From the NCBI GenBank assembly GCA_029817715.1, contig JARUPY010000397.1, positions 7,440,001 to 7,504,000 of the forward strand: DNA of 64,000 nucleotides, written 5' to 3'. The DNA comes from Melastoma dodecandrum. Its lineage: Eukaryota > Streptophyta > Magnoliopsida > Myrtales > Melastomataceae. Each line of letters opens with the position of its first letter. Within the stretch, counting starts at the first letter, position 1. Positions 33,274 to 44,469 of the stretch are shown in pieces. The notes under the pieces are model-generated. The model did not search any database. It was given only the letters and a program-made list of their open reading frames with translations, and had not been told where the DNA came from. A program made the position numbers and the translations under genes.

Positions 33274-34437
33274 TTAATTAGTAGGAAGAGAGTACAACGA
33301 ACACCTAGCTCGGATCAGTGTTCCGACCATAACAACTTCTTTTGCCTCTATCTCATTAACTCTTTCCCACTCACTCTTGCACTGTTCACGCTCTAGATTG
33401 ATGGTCGTCCGCTCTGCCGCCTCCGCCGCTCTGGTAGCGTCAATAGCCTGATTGTTCATCTATAGCAGCCAGGCCATGGTATCTCGTTCTTCTTGGAGGC
33501 GACAAATGGTGACTTCCAACTCTTCAAGCTTGTTGGAGAGCTGGACCCCCAGGAGAGACATCTCCTCTACACGGACAGCGAAGCGAGGTGGCAAAGACCA
33601 CGTGCATTCTTTCTCCTCCAGCCGTCTCCTAGCTTCGAAGTCCTCCTACCTCTCGCTCAACGAGCGCCACATGGACTTTCGAAGGAAGGAGAGCATGACA
33701 CGCCGCTCACGCCAGTGAGAACCCACTCGTTCTAACTCGTCCAGGGTTGATGTCGGGGCGACGAAGTCAACCTCAGTGTTTACACCATGCTCAATGACGA
33801 CAACAAAGGAAACAAGGAGAAAGTGTAGAGACTGTCATGAATGCACTTTGATCAAACATCAATCGAGGTGCAAACTATAACCTTCCACAAAGCGGAACTT
33901 AATTTCTTATCGAGTTTGCTTGGACCTGAGAGCCTTGGGGGGCTTCCCTCGTCTCACCCGAGTAATTCTGGGCAACAGGAGTACTGTCAGGCGACAGATC
34001 CGTGGACTCACCTTTCGACGGCAAAACAAGGGCGTCAGCTCCTACTTCGCTGCAGGCTCCTCTGTCTCTATGATCGTCTCGCTCATGGTTGCTCATTCTG
34101 TACTATGGTAATAGGGATGTCGTCAGGAGACCCCTCACCATCAATGACCTCGACTATGGAGGAAGGATTACTAGTCCCCACATCAAGGAGGATGGCATTA
34201 TTCAATTGAATCATTTACCACAAGACAGAGCGCACGAGATGATTTGGTACCTGGCGCACCGACGGAAGATGTTTCTTCTTGGAGAGTAGACCCAGCAACA
34301 TCTCGTGACAACGGAGTAGGGGGAACGTTTACATGAGACAGTCCGTGAGACACCTTCTTCGAACATCCTCCCTGCGAGGAAGAACCAGCGGAGGGATTCT
34401 TGGCCCCGACATATTTCACTTTCTTGGTTCCTACCAA
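33274..34437 (-). pseudogene. Antisense ORF fragments of element C
   Basis: Minus-strand frames at 34437-34198, 34096-33899 and 33459-33274 have protein-like composition. The first is rich in S, G and K (VGTKKVKYVGAKNPSAGSSS). The last is a coiled coil (TRAAEAAERTTINLEREQCK). Position between pol and the element end, and orientation, match the antisense ORF at 181-1798. The tails of PMD-type antisense ORFs have this composition, but the mobile domain itself is not visible here. Confidence 0.45.
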
Positions 34438-34573
34438 AGAAAGAGAACGACCTGTTATAGATGGGTCATGAATAAAGGGTCATTACCTAACAATCTGCAG
34501 CGTACCCGAAGAGGACGAGTCCTCGCTCAATGACTGCTTCTTTCAAGGCTTCCCGCATGGACAAAGGAGGGTC

Positions 34574-35330
34574 TCGGGAAAGATCGCCGAGCTCATCGTG
34601 TTGCTGAAGAGCGAGCGCGTCATGCAACCGACACGGGTAGAGGCTGTGTCCTGTCTCCTATGGTGGTGTGTAACCCGGGCATCAAGGAGGTGTTCTGGGA
34701 TGTTGACGGGACAGAGATCCATGCTCGCTCATGCAGTGGACCTATGTCCAAGGATGTCAACCCCAATTACAGAAAACATAGTCGGCAACCTCGCCACTTT
34801 ATTCGTAGTGGAGATGGACAAGGATATCACGGGCCTGAGAAAGTTGACTGAGAAACTTAGGGCGGAGAAGGACGAGTTTCTCGAGAACTTCGTGAAGACA
34901 AAGACGGTTAGTGAAACCGCAGCAGCAGCCTTGATGAGGACTTTTGAAGAGCAAGGGGCCCTCATGCACAACGAAGAAGTCGAATTATACTGGTGTAGCA
35001 GCTGGTTACGACTAAACATGTACGAAGCAGATTTCGGGTGGGGGAAGCCGATATGGTTGAGTTTGGTGAACATGCCTTACAAGAACACCATGATATTGAT
35101 CAACAGGAGAGGCAGCGACGGGGTCGAGGCATGGTTGTCTCTTCAGGAAGATCATATGGTTGGGCTGGATCACGATGAGGAACTGCTTCACTTTGCATCT
35201 TTGAACTCAAGCGTCGTGTGGTGATGGTGATGGTGATAGACTATCTCCGTGTTTGTGTGCCTCTAAGGAATTACCGATCGTGTTTTTTTTTTTACATGAT
35301 CCACAAATTTACATCAGAAAAGTTTATCGG
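34574..35330 (+). pseudogene. Duplicated C-terminal half of a BAHD acyltransferase
   Basis: This segment matches 53520-54265, the end of the disrupted BAHD gene, at about 95 percent by eye, including about 100 bp of 3' flank. The frame is open to the normal stop (35222-35224) and keeps DFGWG in MYEADFGWGKPIW. It lacks the N-terminal half with HxxxD and any promoter, so it is not functional. It begins abruptly at the edge of element C. It is a partial tandem duplicate of the neighbouring gene, about 18 kb away now but about 4.3 kb from the start codon before the large insertion. Confidence 0.9.
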
Positions 35331-36780
35331 TCCTAGTTCAACCTCATCATCTTGACCCTGGATTTCCTGAAAGTACCAATGTTTCCATCTAGTTCAACCC
35401 CATCGTCTTGATCCTGAATTTCCTGAAAGTACCAATGTTTCCATCTAGTTCAACCTCATCGTCTTTAGAAGTGCCCCTCACTCTAGCATCATTTACTAAG
35501 GAAGTAAGGGCATTCCCTTTTTTTTCCTTGCCACGAAACCCATAAAGAATGTCATATTCCTATCACTTAGTCTCAACAAACTAACCTAAGACTTTTGTTT
35601 CATCATGCATTCCTCCATATGAGCTAAATTGTTATATTTATGCGGGGCCTCTTTTTCAAAAGCCTAATCTCCGTGCCCTTGCATTATCCTCAGTGGAGCA
35701 ATTTCTACCTCATCTCTCACATTCGCCACCTGTTTCGATAACTCACTCAAGTGCTCCTTTTTCAGCAACCTAAGTTCTGCTTTAAGGTCTTTTAACTACT
35801 TATACAACATGAACATAGTTGTATCGATATAGTGTTTGCTCCATCGCTTTTGCAAGATTATCCATGTCGGGGATGAAGTATCTAGAAATTGAAAAATTTT
35901 GAATGTCATCCGTCTATGGACTGGTTGTAAGGAACATGTCAAATGGTTAGATGTCATGGGTTGAAGAAAGTTTGCTTCCGCTGACTAATAGGCGTAAAAA
36001 GTCCAAATTAGCTACAACCCTATAAGCTTCTTGAGAATCGGAGGCGAACGGTTGTTTGTCCAACCAAGTGAAGGAATTCCCCACCCCTTTTATAACATCT
36101 AAACCAACCATTTTGGACATTTCATCTAGAATCCCATTGGATTCATACAAAGTTTCGAATCCTCTAAACCTTTCATTCGGCATTCTTACGACATTGAAGT
36201 CCCCTAATATGCAGCAAGGAACGTCATCCCTCACTTCCCTCTTTAAGTATTTCCAAAGATCACCTCTTGCAGCACTGTTGTTGCTTCCATAAACAAAAAT
36301 CAACTAAAACTCCTCCTCTACCTCATCAACTTTAACTTTTAAATGAATCCACTAGCTGTTCACTACCATGACCACCACCATACATAGATTAGGGATGTTC
36401 TTTTTTATTCCTTTAGAGATGCAAAATTTGCACTTCTTTGGGCTGTTGATGACATCTCGTTCATAAGAAGTGCTCTAGTACGCATGTTCATTGGCAGTAC
36501 ATCTCCGTATGAAACTTGACAAAAGTGTCACCTTCACTACCAGGTATTGCCTGCTTTTGGCTTCATTTATTAGTAGGTTTGCATCAACGAAGAATTCGTT
36601 GAGTTCTTCTTTTGCTTCAATGGTAACGATTTTGGAGTGTAATCTCTTTTAGATCTTCATGTATTTGGAGACCTTCTTATACGCCATGGTAGCCATCACG
36701 GAATTGGGGATCATGTACAACATCCTCATCTTATTTATTGGGTATGTCCAAAGCTTCAATCTTGCATAGAAGTAACAAAC
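35331..36780 (-). mobile_element. LINE (non-LTR) fragment, endonuclease and linker
   Basis: On minus, 36303-35947 encodes FVYGSNNSAARGDLWKYL and CCILGDFNVVR.PNER, the core of the endonuclease/exonuclease/phosphatase domain of plant LINE ORF2. Downstream to about 35470, broken frames give LKDLKAELRLLKKEHLSE and EECMMKQKS, the linker between endonuclease and reverse transcriptase. The RT itself is missing. Sequence before the endonuclease (36300-36780) reads as further broken ORF2. A 62-bp unit is directly duplicated at 35331-35460. Confidence 0.75.
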
Positions 36781-37950
36781 TAGACTTGCGATTCATAATG
36801 AGGTATTAAAATTATGATTTAATGAATCATAAGCTTTGAACAAAATGGAGGCGAGGTGAGGCAATGCATAATTCATATGCAAAAATATGTGGTGTCTCAC
36901 ATGCCCAAAGTCATCGTAGTCTCAATGGACATATCGAACTAGTAAAGTCGCATTACATATGAACATTATTATTGGTATACGACTTGCTAATAGCAAACCA
37001 TTTCGATTGTGAGATTATTCACATAATGTGACGCTTCTTCTTGGGTGTTGACATCCACTTCATGTTTTTTTTTTTAATAAATGCTGCTGCACTATTTCTG
37101 CCAATGAGGGGAGGATCGTGGTAAAGTCGTGATACTGACAATTGTATAAGTACATATTGAGTGTACGCTTCATGTCATTTATCCTCTTTTTTTTTACGGT
37201 CGATTCCACACTTCCCAGGCAACTGTAGTGGTCGCAAATCACCCCTGCCTCACAGCCCGAGTTCCTCGACCAATATGATAGCCACATTGGATGAATTATC
37301 GAGTTGCATTGATGTTCCTCTGGCCCATCGATGGATTAGCATTGTTATTCCTTTCCATTAGCTTGAACATCTCAAACACACTTGTGTTATCGACGATTCA
37401 CCTGGTGGTTCGTCGATGTATGGGATTCTGATCTTACTAAAGAGTTTGATCTCACACTCTCTTGTTGTTGAAAGGGAATTTGATCCCAAGATCCTCTTCA
37501 TAGAAGAAGATTCAGTGGTTGGCCAACATGAAAGAATCGAGTCTGTGTTGACCTCAATTTGCTCCGGAACATAAACCTCTAGAAGAAATTTCTTTAACAT
37601 CTCCGAACGTTTGTTTAAGACGAGGTCAAATAACGAAATCTGTATTGATTCCTTCCGCAACTTCTCAACATTCTGTAGTTGCTTGCTTTAATCTCGTGAA
37701 TAACCTCACCGATTTCACCGTATGTCGGCGGTGCTTTGGGCTTTAAAGTTGCGATCGGCATTGAGGTGTCGGATGAAATGACAATAATACCCTGACCGAC
37801 CTCGTTGTTGGGTACCGCTAATAACGTACAAGTAACAAGTAAGGCGTCCTTGTTGACGGAGGGAGGGGTTTGAGGCCGAGAAGCGGCCCAGCCCGAACCG
37901 TTACCCCTGGCCGGCTGTTTTTATCACCCCTAGTTTGTAGGACATATGAT
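36781..37950 (-). other. Unresolved degraded coding-like DNA
   Basis: The minus-strand frame 37660-37358 (100 codons) contains KKFLLEVYVPEQIEVNTDSI and IPYIDEPPGESSI, and further open pieces lie near 37287-37060 and 37850-37700. Composition is protein-like and the frames are broken. I do not recognise the family. It may be the upstream part of the LINE or an unrelated gene relic. Confidence 0.35.
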
Positions 37951-38318
37951 TCCAATTTGGGGCGAATTCAATTAAGAAATGATTAGACTGATAAATCTTT
38001 TTAGTGATTTATAAAAAAAAAATAGTAAAATAATTTTTGAAACTGTCTTTTTCTGAGGTGGACAACAACTTGGTGATTGCTATTTACGCTGCCCTGCCAA
38101 CTAAAAATGTAATGTTATTTGTCCAAAATATGGGAAAAGCCATCAGGTAAAAAACACCGAGGAGGGAGAGCCCATGAATTCTTCTTTTCTTCTCTTTTTC
38201 CTTTTAGGTTTTTATTTGAGTAGCCGGCAAAAGGTAGACAAACAAGAGAATACAAAATAAATGGGATTTTCTTAAATTATTTTATACTAAATTATGTCAC
38301 ATGTTGTGCTTTTTACGG
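37951..38318. other. AT-rich spacer upstream of the split BAHD gene
   Basis: No reading frame or repeat end is seen. Confidence 0.4.
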
Positions 38319-38327
38319 TTAATTTAT

Positions 38328-38809
38328 GGCAAAATATCAATTTATATCATTAACTTTAAGCAAAGTTTCTGTTTTGTCATTAACTTAGTTTGTTATATAA
38401 TTTTATCATAAATTTTTATTTTTATTTGAAAAAATATTAATTTATGGCCTCAACTTTAAGTTAACGTTCTTTTTTATCTTTAACTTAGTTTGTTATATAA
38501 TTTTGTCATCAACTTTTATTTTTATTTTGATTTTGGACAATCTTGAATTTTGTCGCGCATACGCAAACTCGATCAAGTTTGGATGATGTTCTATTTGGAG
38601 GTTGCTATTACGGGTAAAGTGAATTATATGCCGAATGAATGAGAGGTTGATACTCCACTATTATAGGACACGGGTCGGACGATATTAAAGTCTTGTTTGG
38701 CTTTCGCCAGAGGAAATTCAAGATTAACCAAAATAAAAATAAATGATAAAATTATATAACAAAATAAGTTAATAATAAAATAAAAAGTTAATATTTACAA
38801 AATTTTGCC
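38328..38809. repeat. Mutator-type MITE in the promoter of the split BAHD gene
   Basis: The 482-bp element starts GGCAAAATATC and ends AAAATTTTGCC, with AT-rich inverted subterminal parts. It is flanked on both sides by TTAATTTAT (38319-38327 and 38810-38818), a 9-bp duplication of the size made by Mutator-superfamily transposases. The left half holds a direct repeat of about 95 bp built around TTAACTTAGTTTGTTATATA, of which an inverted copy lies near the right end. There is no coding capacity. It ends about 100 bp upstream of the start codon at 38917. Confidence 0.75.
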
Positions 38810-38916
38810 TTAATTTATTCGTATATTTATGAAAGAAATACGGGCAACTCCAATCCGACACAATAAAAACCCCCCTCCCAATCCTTTGGTTTGACGCAGC
38901 TGATCATCCAGGAGGG

Positions 38917-39012
38917 ATGGCCATGAAATTCGAGGTTATCTCCTCGGAAACCATCAAACCCTCAGCCCTAACGCCTCCTCATCTCAGCAACTTCAACCTT
39001 TCGCTATGTGAT
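38917..39012 (+). pseudogene. BAHD acyltransferase, split gene, part 1 (codons 1-32)
   Basis: The start ATG is followed by KFEVISSETIKPSALTPPHL, the N-terminus typical of vinorine-synthase-like BAHD enzymes. After 32 codons the frame is cut at GTGAT by the LTR of a 13.9-kb element and resumes in the same frame at 52949. The gene is a close family relative of the intact one at 21635. It is inactivated by the insertion. Confidence 0.92.
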
Positions 39013-42000
39013 TGTACGCGCGCCCTCCGGCCTAGCGCGCGTGAGGCGGTTCGGGCAACCCGAGGATCCGGGCCTGCCTCCCCGAGGCCCAGTCCGGTCG
39101 ATGTTACGGCTCGAACGCCGGACGCTGTGGAAAGGGACCCAGGGTTGGGCCTTCCCTTGATTCACGAACGGGTCTGCGGGACGTTTCGCCAACCATCTCC
39201 AGTTCCCTGAAGGTGGCGAGTGAAAGGCCGCGTTAAGACCTCACTCGCGAATTTTTAGAAAGGCCCAAGGAGCGGCTCGGTCTGCCGTCACCTCATACTA
39301 AAAGGCTCCGAAAAAGGGTGTGGTGTTTAGTTTTAGCTATGAAAAACTTGTTCGGAGTCGCCACCGACTTTAAAAAGGAGTATGATTTTAAGTCGGAAAA
39401 AATCTGAGTTTGGGTTCGGGGATTCCGATTTACTAACCTTTATATTCGGTGGCGATTTGTCCAAAAAAAGTTTACCTTTTGATTGACGGGGGTTGGGCCC
39501 GATCCGGGAGTAGGCCGGACTCTTATCGACATTTTAACGGGTGTTGGGCCCGACTTTAAGTTGGTTGAATTAAAACAAACATGCGACGTAAAACCTAAAG
39601 CCTAAACATGCGCGCAACCACAAACAAGTATTTAGATCAAAAGGGGCGGGGAAGGGCGGTGATTGCAGGCCTATACACTTGGGCCCGCAATCCGTTACAA
39701 GTGGGCTTTAAATAAAATTCGGGAAGGCCCGCACCTCCCCTTTGTACCTTTGATTGAAGGTTGGGGCCGCTTTTAAACTTCGAGTCCACGTTTTTTAGGC
39801 CGGGGTAGATCCACGCGGTTTGATACAGGCGCCTTCGAGTTAATCTTCGAAATGTTGGAGTTGATCTTCGAGGATTAAGTGCTCGTTGTACATGCAAGGA
39901 AAACAAAGAAGTTGTCAGGAAGTCCTAATTTAAATCGAAAGCAATGATTAGGACTTAACGAGGTAAGAGCGATACTTACGGGGCGTTGTGAGCCCGTTGA
40001 TGTCGATCGTCCACATCGTGGAAGGATAACATTCCGTATGAATCGGAGATGTGCACTTGGTGTGAATCGTCGATGATATCCGAGAAGTTTAGCCGTGTTT
40101 TACATGCAAAACAAAGAAAGATGAATGTTAGTGATCCACGTTGAGTAATAATTCACAAGAATTTGTTAAGCAAGAGAATTTTTAAGCAACAAGGGCTTAT
40201 TATAATAAAGATGAAGTAAGCAAGATGAAGTTTATTATAATAAACTTAAGCAACAACGTAACAAGAATTTTAAAAATGAATAGTCCAGATTGTGTTTAAT
40301 TATAAGTTGTTAATGAAAATCGGAAGAGAATAACTGATTTTTAAAACAAAACGGTTCATCAAAACCTATAATAATTTAATCAGAAACGGATTTATTAAAA
40401 AGGGAAATTTTCTTACCTTCGAAATTGAAGTGTCGTAACTCACAAAAAGGGGTGACCTTTCTCTTCACTTCGAAACCCCCGAATCAGATATAGGTTGAAG
40501 CTGGTCGAATCGCCGTTGGTCAGGGAACGCAAAGGAACTTGTTTTGACGCTCCCCTGCTGATGGATTTACGTTCCCGAAGTTCCTTGAAGCCGTCATGTT
40601 GAGGTTGGCACCGGAGGAAGGTCGCAATCTGTTGCTAATCCCGGGAAGGTGAGAGCTTGCGATAGAAAGTCGCCTTGGGGCTGAAGCTCTCTAACGGAAG
40701 GACGGAAAGCCACCGGGTCTGAAGGCGCCGGGGTGGAGAGGCAGATACGGCTTCGGGAGGAGACTCCTTGGGGAATCTGGAGCTAGGGCTGGTCGGGACT
40801 CCGAGGCGGTTGGGGGATGGCCAGATCCGGGGTAGCACCGGGGAACAAGTTGCCGCTGGGGGTTCTAGGCGCCGAGACGAAGGTGGGTCATCTCTGTAGA
40901 CCTCAGGGGCGTCTGGGAAAGACGAGTCTCCTGCCGCTAACTCCGGAGACGGCGAGGATTTGGGCTCAGAGAGGCGCCAGAGGAGCTCTGATAGAGCTTG
41001 CCATTTCGCTGGGTCGGATCTGGGAAGGTGTCGTCGTCGTTAGCTGTGAGCTTCATTGCCAGAACCAGGACAGAGTTGCCGCCGCGGTTGCTGATAAGTC
41101 AATCCGAGGTTGTGTTTTGGTTCACGCTCCACTTATAGTTAGATGGTCATCGTCGTTTGTTGTTCTTGAGATCAGGGGAACAGCTAAAGACCTGCGTACT
41201 AGAAAGAAAACATCAGTAATAAGGGGGAAGGAACCTCCGCTGAAGCCAAAGGGCCTTGGGAGGTGACTTCCAACGACTCACTGTTCCCCAAGAGTGGATG
41301 GACGCGGATTATCCTAGAGCTGGCCGCCTAAAAAGGGGGAAGAAAGGAGCACGTCAAAGACTTCTGGGAGGTCGTCATCCTTTCCTCATAGCCACCGCTG
41401 ATGTTTGGAGCGTCGGAGAAGTCTGTCGAATACGGCTGGTCGTTCAGAGACTCTGCGGCAAGGGCTGAAAGTGGTTTTCGTTGTCCACATTGAGGTAGGT
41501 TGAATCTGACTTGTCCGCCAGCATTATCTTCTCCTATTGTTGATGCTGAGTTTGAGTCGTCGCGTGGAGGTTCCACATTGTTGACTCCCTTACCTTGGCT
41601 CAGGATTGTCGGATGATTGCAGCGGAGATGACCAGAGAAGTAAAGAAAATTGAGAGGATTCCCAGAAGAAGAGCTTTCTCTCTGTTTTTTGCGAAAGGAA
41701 ACTCTCTTGCTCTCGCTACTCTTTGGGAGCAGGTCCCCAGAATAATTAAACTCTCCCCCCTCCAGAAAAGCAAGAACGAAGAAAGACTCCTCCCGAAAAA
41801 TGAATTCCACCCCCCCTCCTCTCAGGTAATTTTTGCCTTCTGTATCCTCACCTCCCCCTCTTTGTCGTTTTCTTCTTCTCTCCCCTGGTGAAGGCGCAAA
41901 CCGTTAAAGGAATATCGTCCTATGGACGTACATGCCCCGTCCAGGGTGTCAGGGGGCAGGGGGAATTTCAGTCCGCTGCCTGCAATCGTCCTTGGTGCGC

Positions 42001-43190
42001 TGCGTCCTGGTGAGTGTGCTGCGGGTGGGATTTTGTCGGGACTGCAGGTTTGGCTTTCATTCCCTCCTTTGGTTTGGGCATGGGCCATGATATGATTTGA
42101 CAGATTTTGTCTGGCTTTTCTTTGGGTTGGGTTTGGGTTTGATCAACTGGGTTTTATTTTTCTTTCTTTGGTTCTCTTTGTTTGGGTTGTGGTTGAATTT
42201 GGTTCACCCGTTGTCCGGCCTCTTTGGTTTGGTTTTGGGCTGGGTTTGGCAAATTATTCGGGCTTGGCTTGACCTCCTCTCTCTTTTGTTTTGGGCTGGA
42301 GTTTGGGCAAGTTAGCTGAAACTGCTGGGTAGAGGATGGGCAGCCTGGTTGGTGCCAGAACTCGCTGCCGAAGTTGCTGGTGTGGACGTCCATTCGATGC
42401 TGGTCTGGAGTTGATAGGTGGGAACGACTTGTTGTATATTTGATTATTGTTGATGTTGTTGATGCTGATGCTGATGCGGCATGGACAGGTCGAAGGACTG
42501 CCGTTACAGATGTTAGAGTAGCCGCATCTGCGATAGTTGTTGATGGGTGCCATGGGTGATCCGACAACCGCTGGCTGCTGGCGTTCGGATTCGAGTAGGA
42601 GCTGCTGCAGCTGCAGCAAGTTGATGCTGCTTCGGTTGGCAGCAGACAGCCTCAAACCGTCATGTCGGGGTACCAGCTGTGGCTGCTGCTTCTTCTTGCT
42701 AATGTTGTTGCGGGGGTAAGAGCCAATGGTACTGTAGAAGAAGCTGGCTTGGTGACGTCTTGCTTCGAGCGGCATCCGTCGCAACCGCAGCAGATTGCTG
42801 CTGCTTCTGAAGTTTCAACCGCGTCTGAGGATGTTGTTGCATTCGCTGCATCTACTGAGGCTGTTGCAGAAATAGGAGTTGCAGTTGCAGTTGAGGGAGC
42901 AGTTGTTGAGATGACTGAAGATTTGCTTTCAGCCTTGCTGAAATTTATGGCAATTGTATGCATGCCAGGGATATTATAAATGAATAATTGATTCATTTGT
43001 TGTTAGTCAAACCCACTCAACGAATCTGGCTTTGGATTCCTCCGTTTTTTGGATACAATCTTCTTGCTTGTATGAAGTTTGGTAATTGGCCAATTGCAGC
43101 ATCTCAGGCGGAAAGTACAGCTCTTGTGATACAATGTTGAGAACATCAAAAGCGGAATGTACTCTCTCGCGGCCAATTTGTGGTATTACA
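39013..43190 (-). repeat. 3' LTR of the LARD-type element
   Basis: It is 4,178 bp. It matches 48713-52943 throughout except for a few large indels: an extra ~75 bp near 40160-40230 here and a missing ~146 bp near 42551. The part 39013-40110 is also found in the copy at 10922. Open frames up to 176 codons occur on both strands but are rich in simple repeats and resemble no protein. Confidence 0.92.
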
Positions 43191-44469
43191 GTTTGCCACT
43201 CCTTGGTGGCAATCTGAAAAGATTCTCTCACAAGGATATCGTTAATATCTCAAATTATTCTTGGCTGACATGCTTCCTAGAAACTCATCAAAGAAATCAT
43301 TAGTCGCAACGAAAACAAAAATAGCTAAATGTACATGCACATTATGCTTTTTTTTGTTCTCTCTTTAGAAGCATGTTTCTAAGCGAGAGCAGAGAAGATT
43401 TGTCGATTTCTCTCATGTCTCACTCTTATTTCTGAAAGCCATTTCAGTTGGATTTCGGAATTCCTTTGACATGGATGCTCATGTACCGGTCAAAGGAGTC
43501 TTTATTCGGGTTATAGTGTGGCTTCTGCATAAGGCCTTCAAATTGAAAGCTTAAATCAGTTATTTGAAAGAAAGAGTTTAAGGACCTCATCGAAAGTTAT
43601 TGGATCGTAGAGGTTCCACCATTCAAGCAAATTCTCCATCTTTCAGACAGCTCATCAGTTAATGTGTTTTGTTGAGACGAACAGGTGGATTGCTAATAGA
43701 TGTAGACGATCAACTTTGGGGAAAATTTTGTTTTTGACTTGCTCGAAAGATAACACCTTTGCCTTTGCGACCACCAATGTTGGCCCTGTGCTTTATTTTT
43801 TTGCTCTTCTAATTTTCATTTTGCGCTTTCTTTTAAAGACTTTGGTCTTTGCGCTAATTCTTTTCTTTTCTTTGCTGAATTACGGGATTTGCCCTGCTTT
43901 GTTTTGTGATAATTTTCTTTGGAATTTGTGTTTCTTGAGAAGCTCTTTGAGAAGTTCGATCCTTGGGAACGACTCAATTGGTAGGCTTTACTATCGATGA
44001 TGCCTCTTTGCTTGAATTTTAACGAAGTGTAACCTCAATGATCTGTTGCTTTCGGTTTCTAGCTACAGGATCTCCATTTTAACCTCTATATGAGGCGGTC
44101 CTTAGACTTGTTGGGTAGAGTATGCGTACAAAAACTTCAACTTTGGCTCGAAAGGGGTTAACAATGGTTGATGTTCTGTGTTTGGGGTAGAGAAGAAATG
44201 CTCAATCTCATCCCGGTTTAGAGCATCTTTTGTCAAAGGGTTCGTCATCCGCCTAAAGGTTTGTGTATGAATCCTTACAGTGTTTACACTCATCACTCTG
44301 GGTAAGTGTTTAGGAATAGGTTTGCCTTCTCCACTCTCGCCCATAAACATTCTTATTATCAAAAATTTCAAATTATATGCAAATGGGCACATAAATGCTT
44401 AAGAAATGAACAAGTTTAGATACTCAAACCTCTATGGCGCTCTTTTGCGCTCTTACATTCTATGTTCTT

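Larger units (their letters stand above)
28056..34573 (+). mobile_element. Element C: degraded Ty3/gypsy element with antisense ORF remains
   Basis: The order is a 5' LTR (start tentative), primer site, gag, two knuckles, protease and the first part of reverse transcriptase, all on plus. Minus-strand fragments of an antisense ORF follow. RNase H, integrase and a 3' LTR are not found. The right edge is where BAHD sequence begins, at about 34574. Gag and protease resemble elements A and D, and many stops and frame changes are present. Confidence 0.78.

Noticed and set aside
41256..42996. Long open frames (up to 176 codons) in the LARD LTRs
   Set aside because: Low-complexity A/T/S or V/A composition, present on both strands and without domain resemblance; they differ between the two LTRs by indels.
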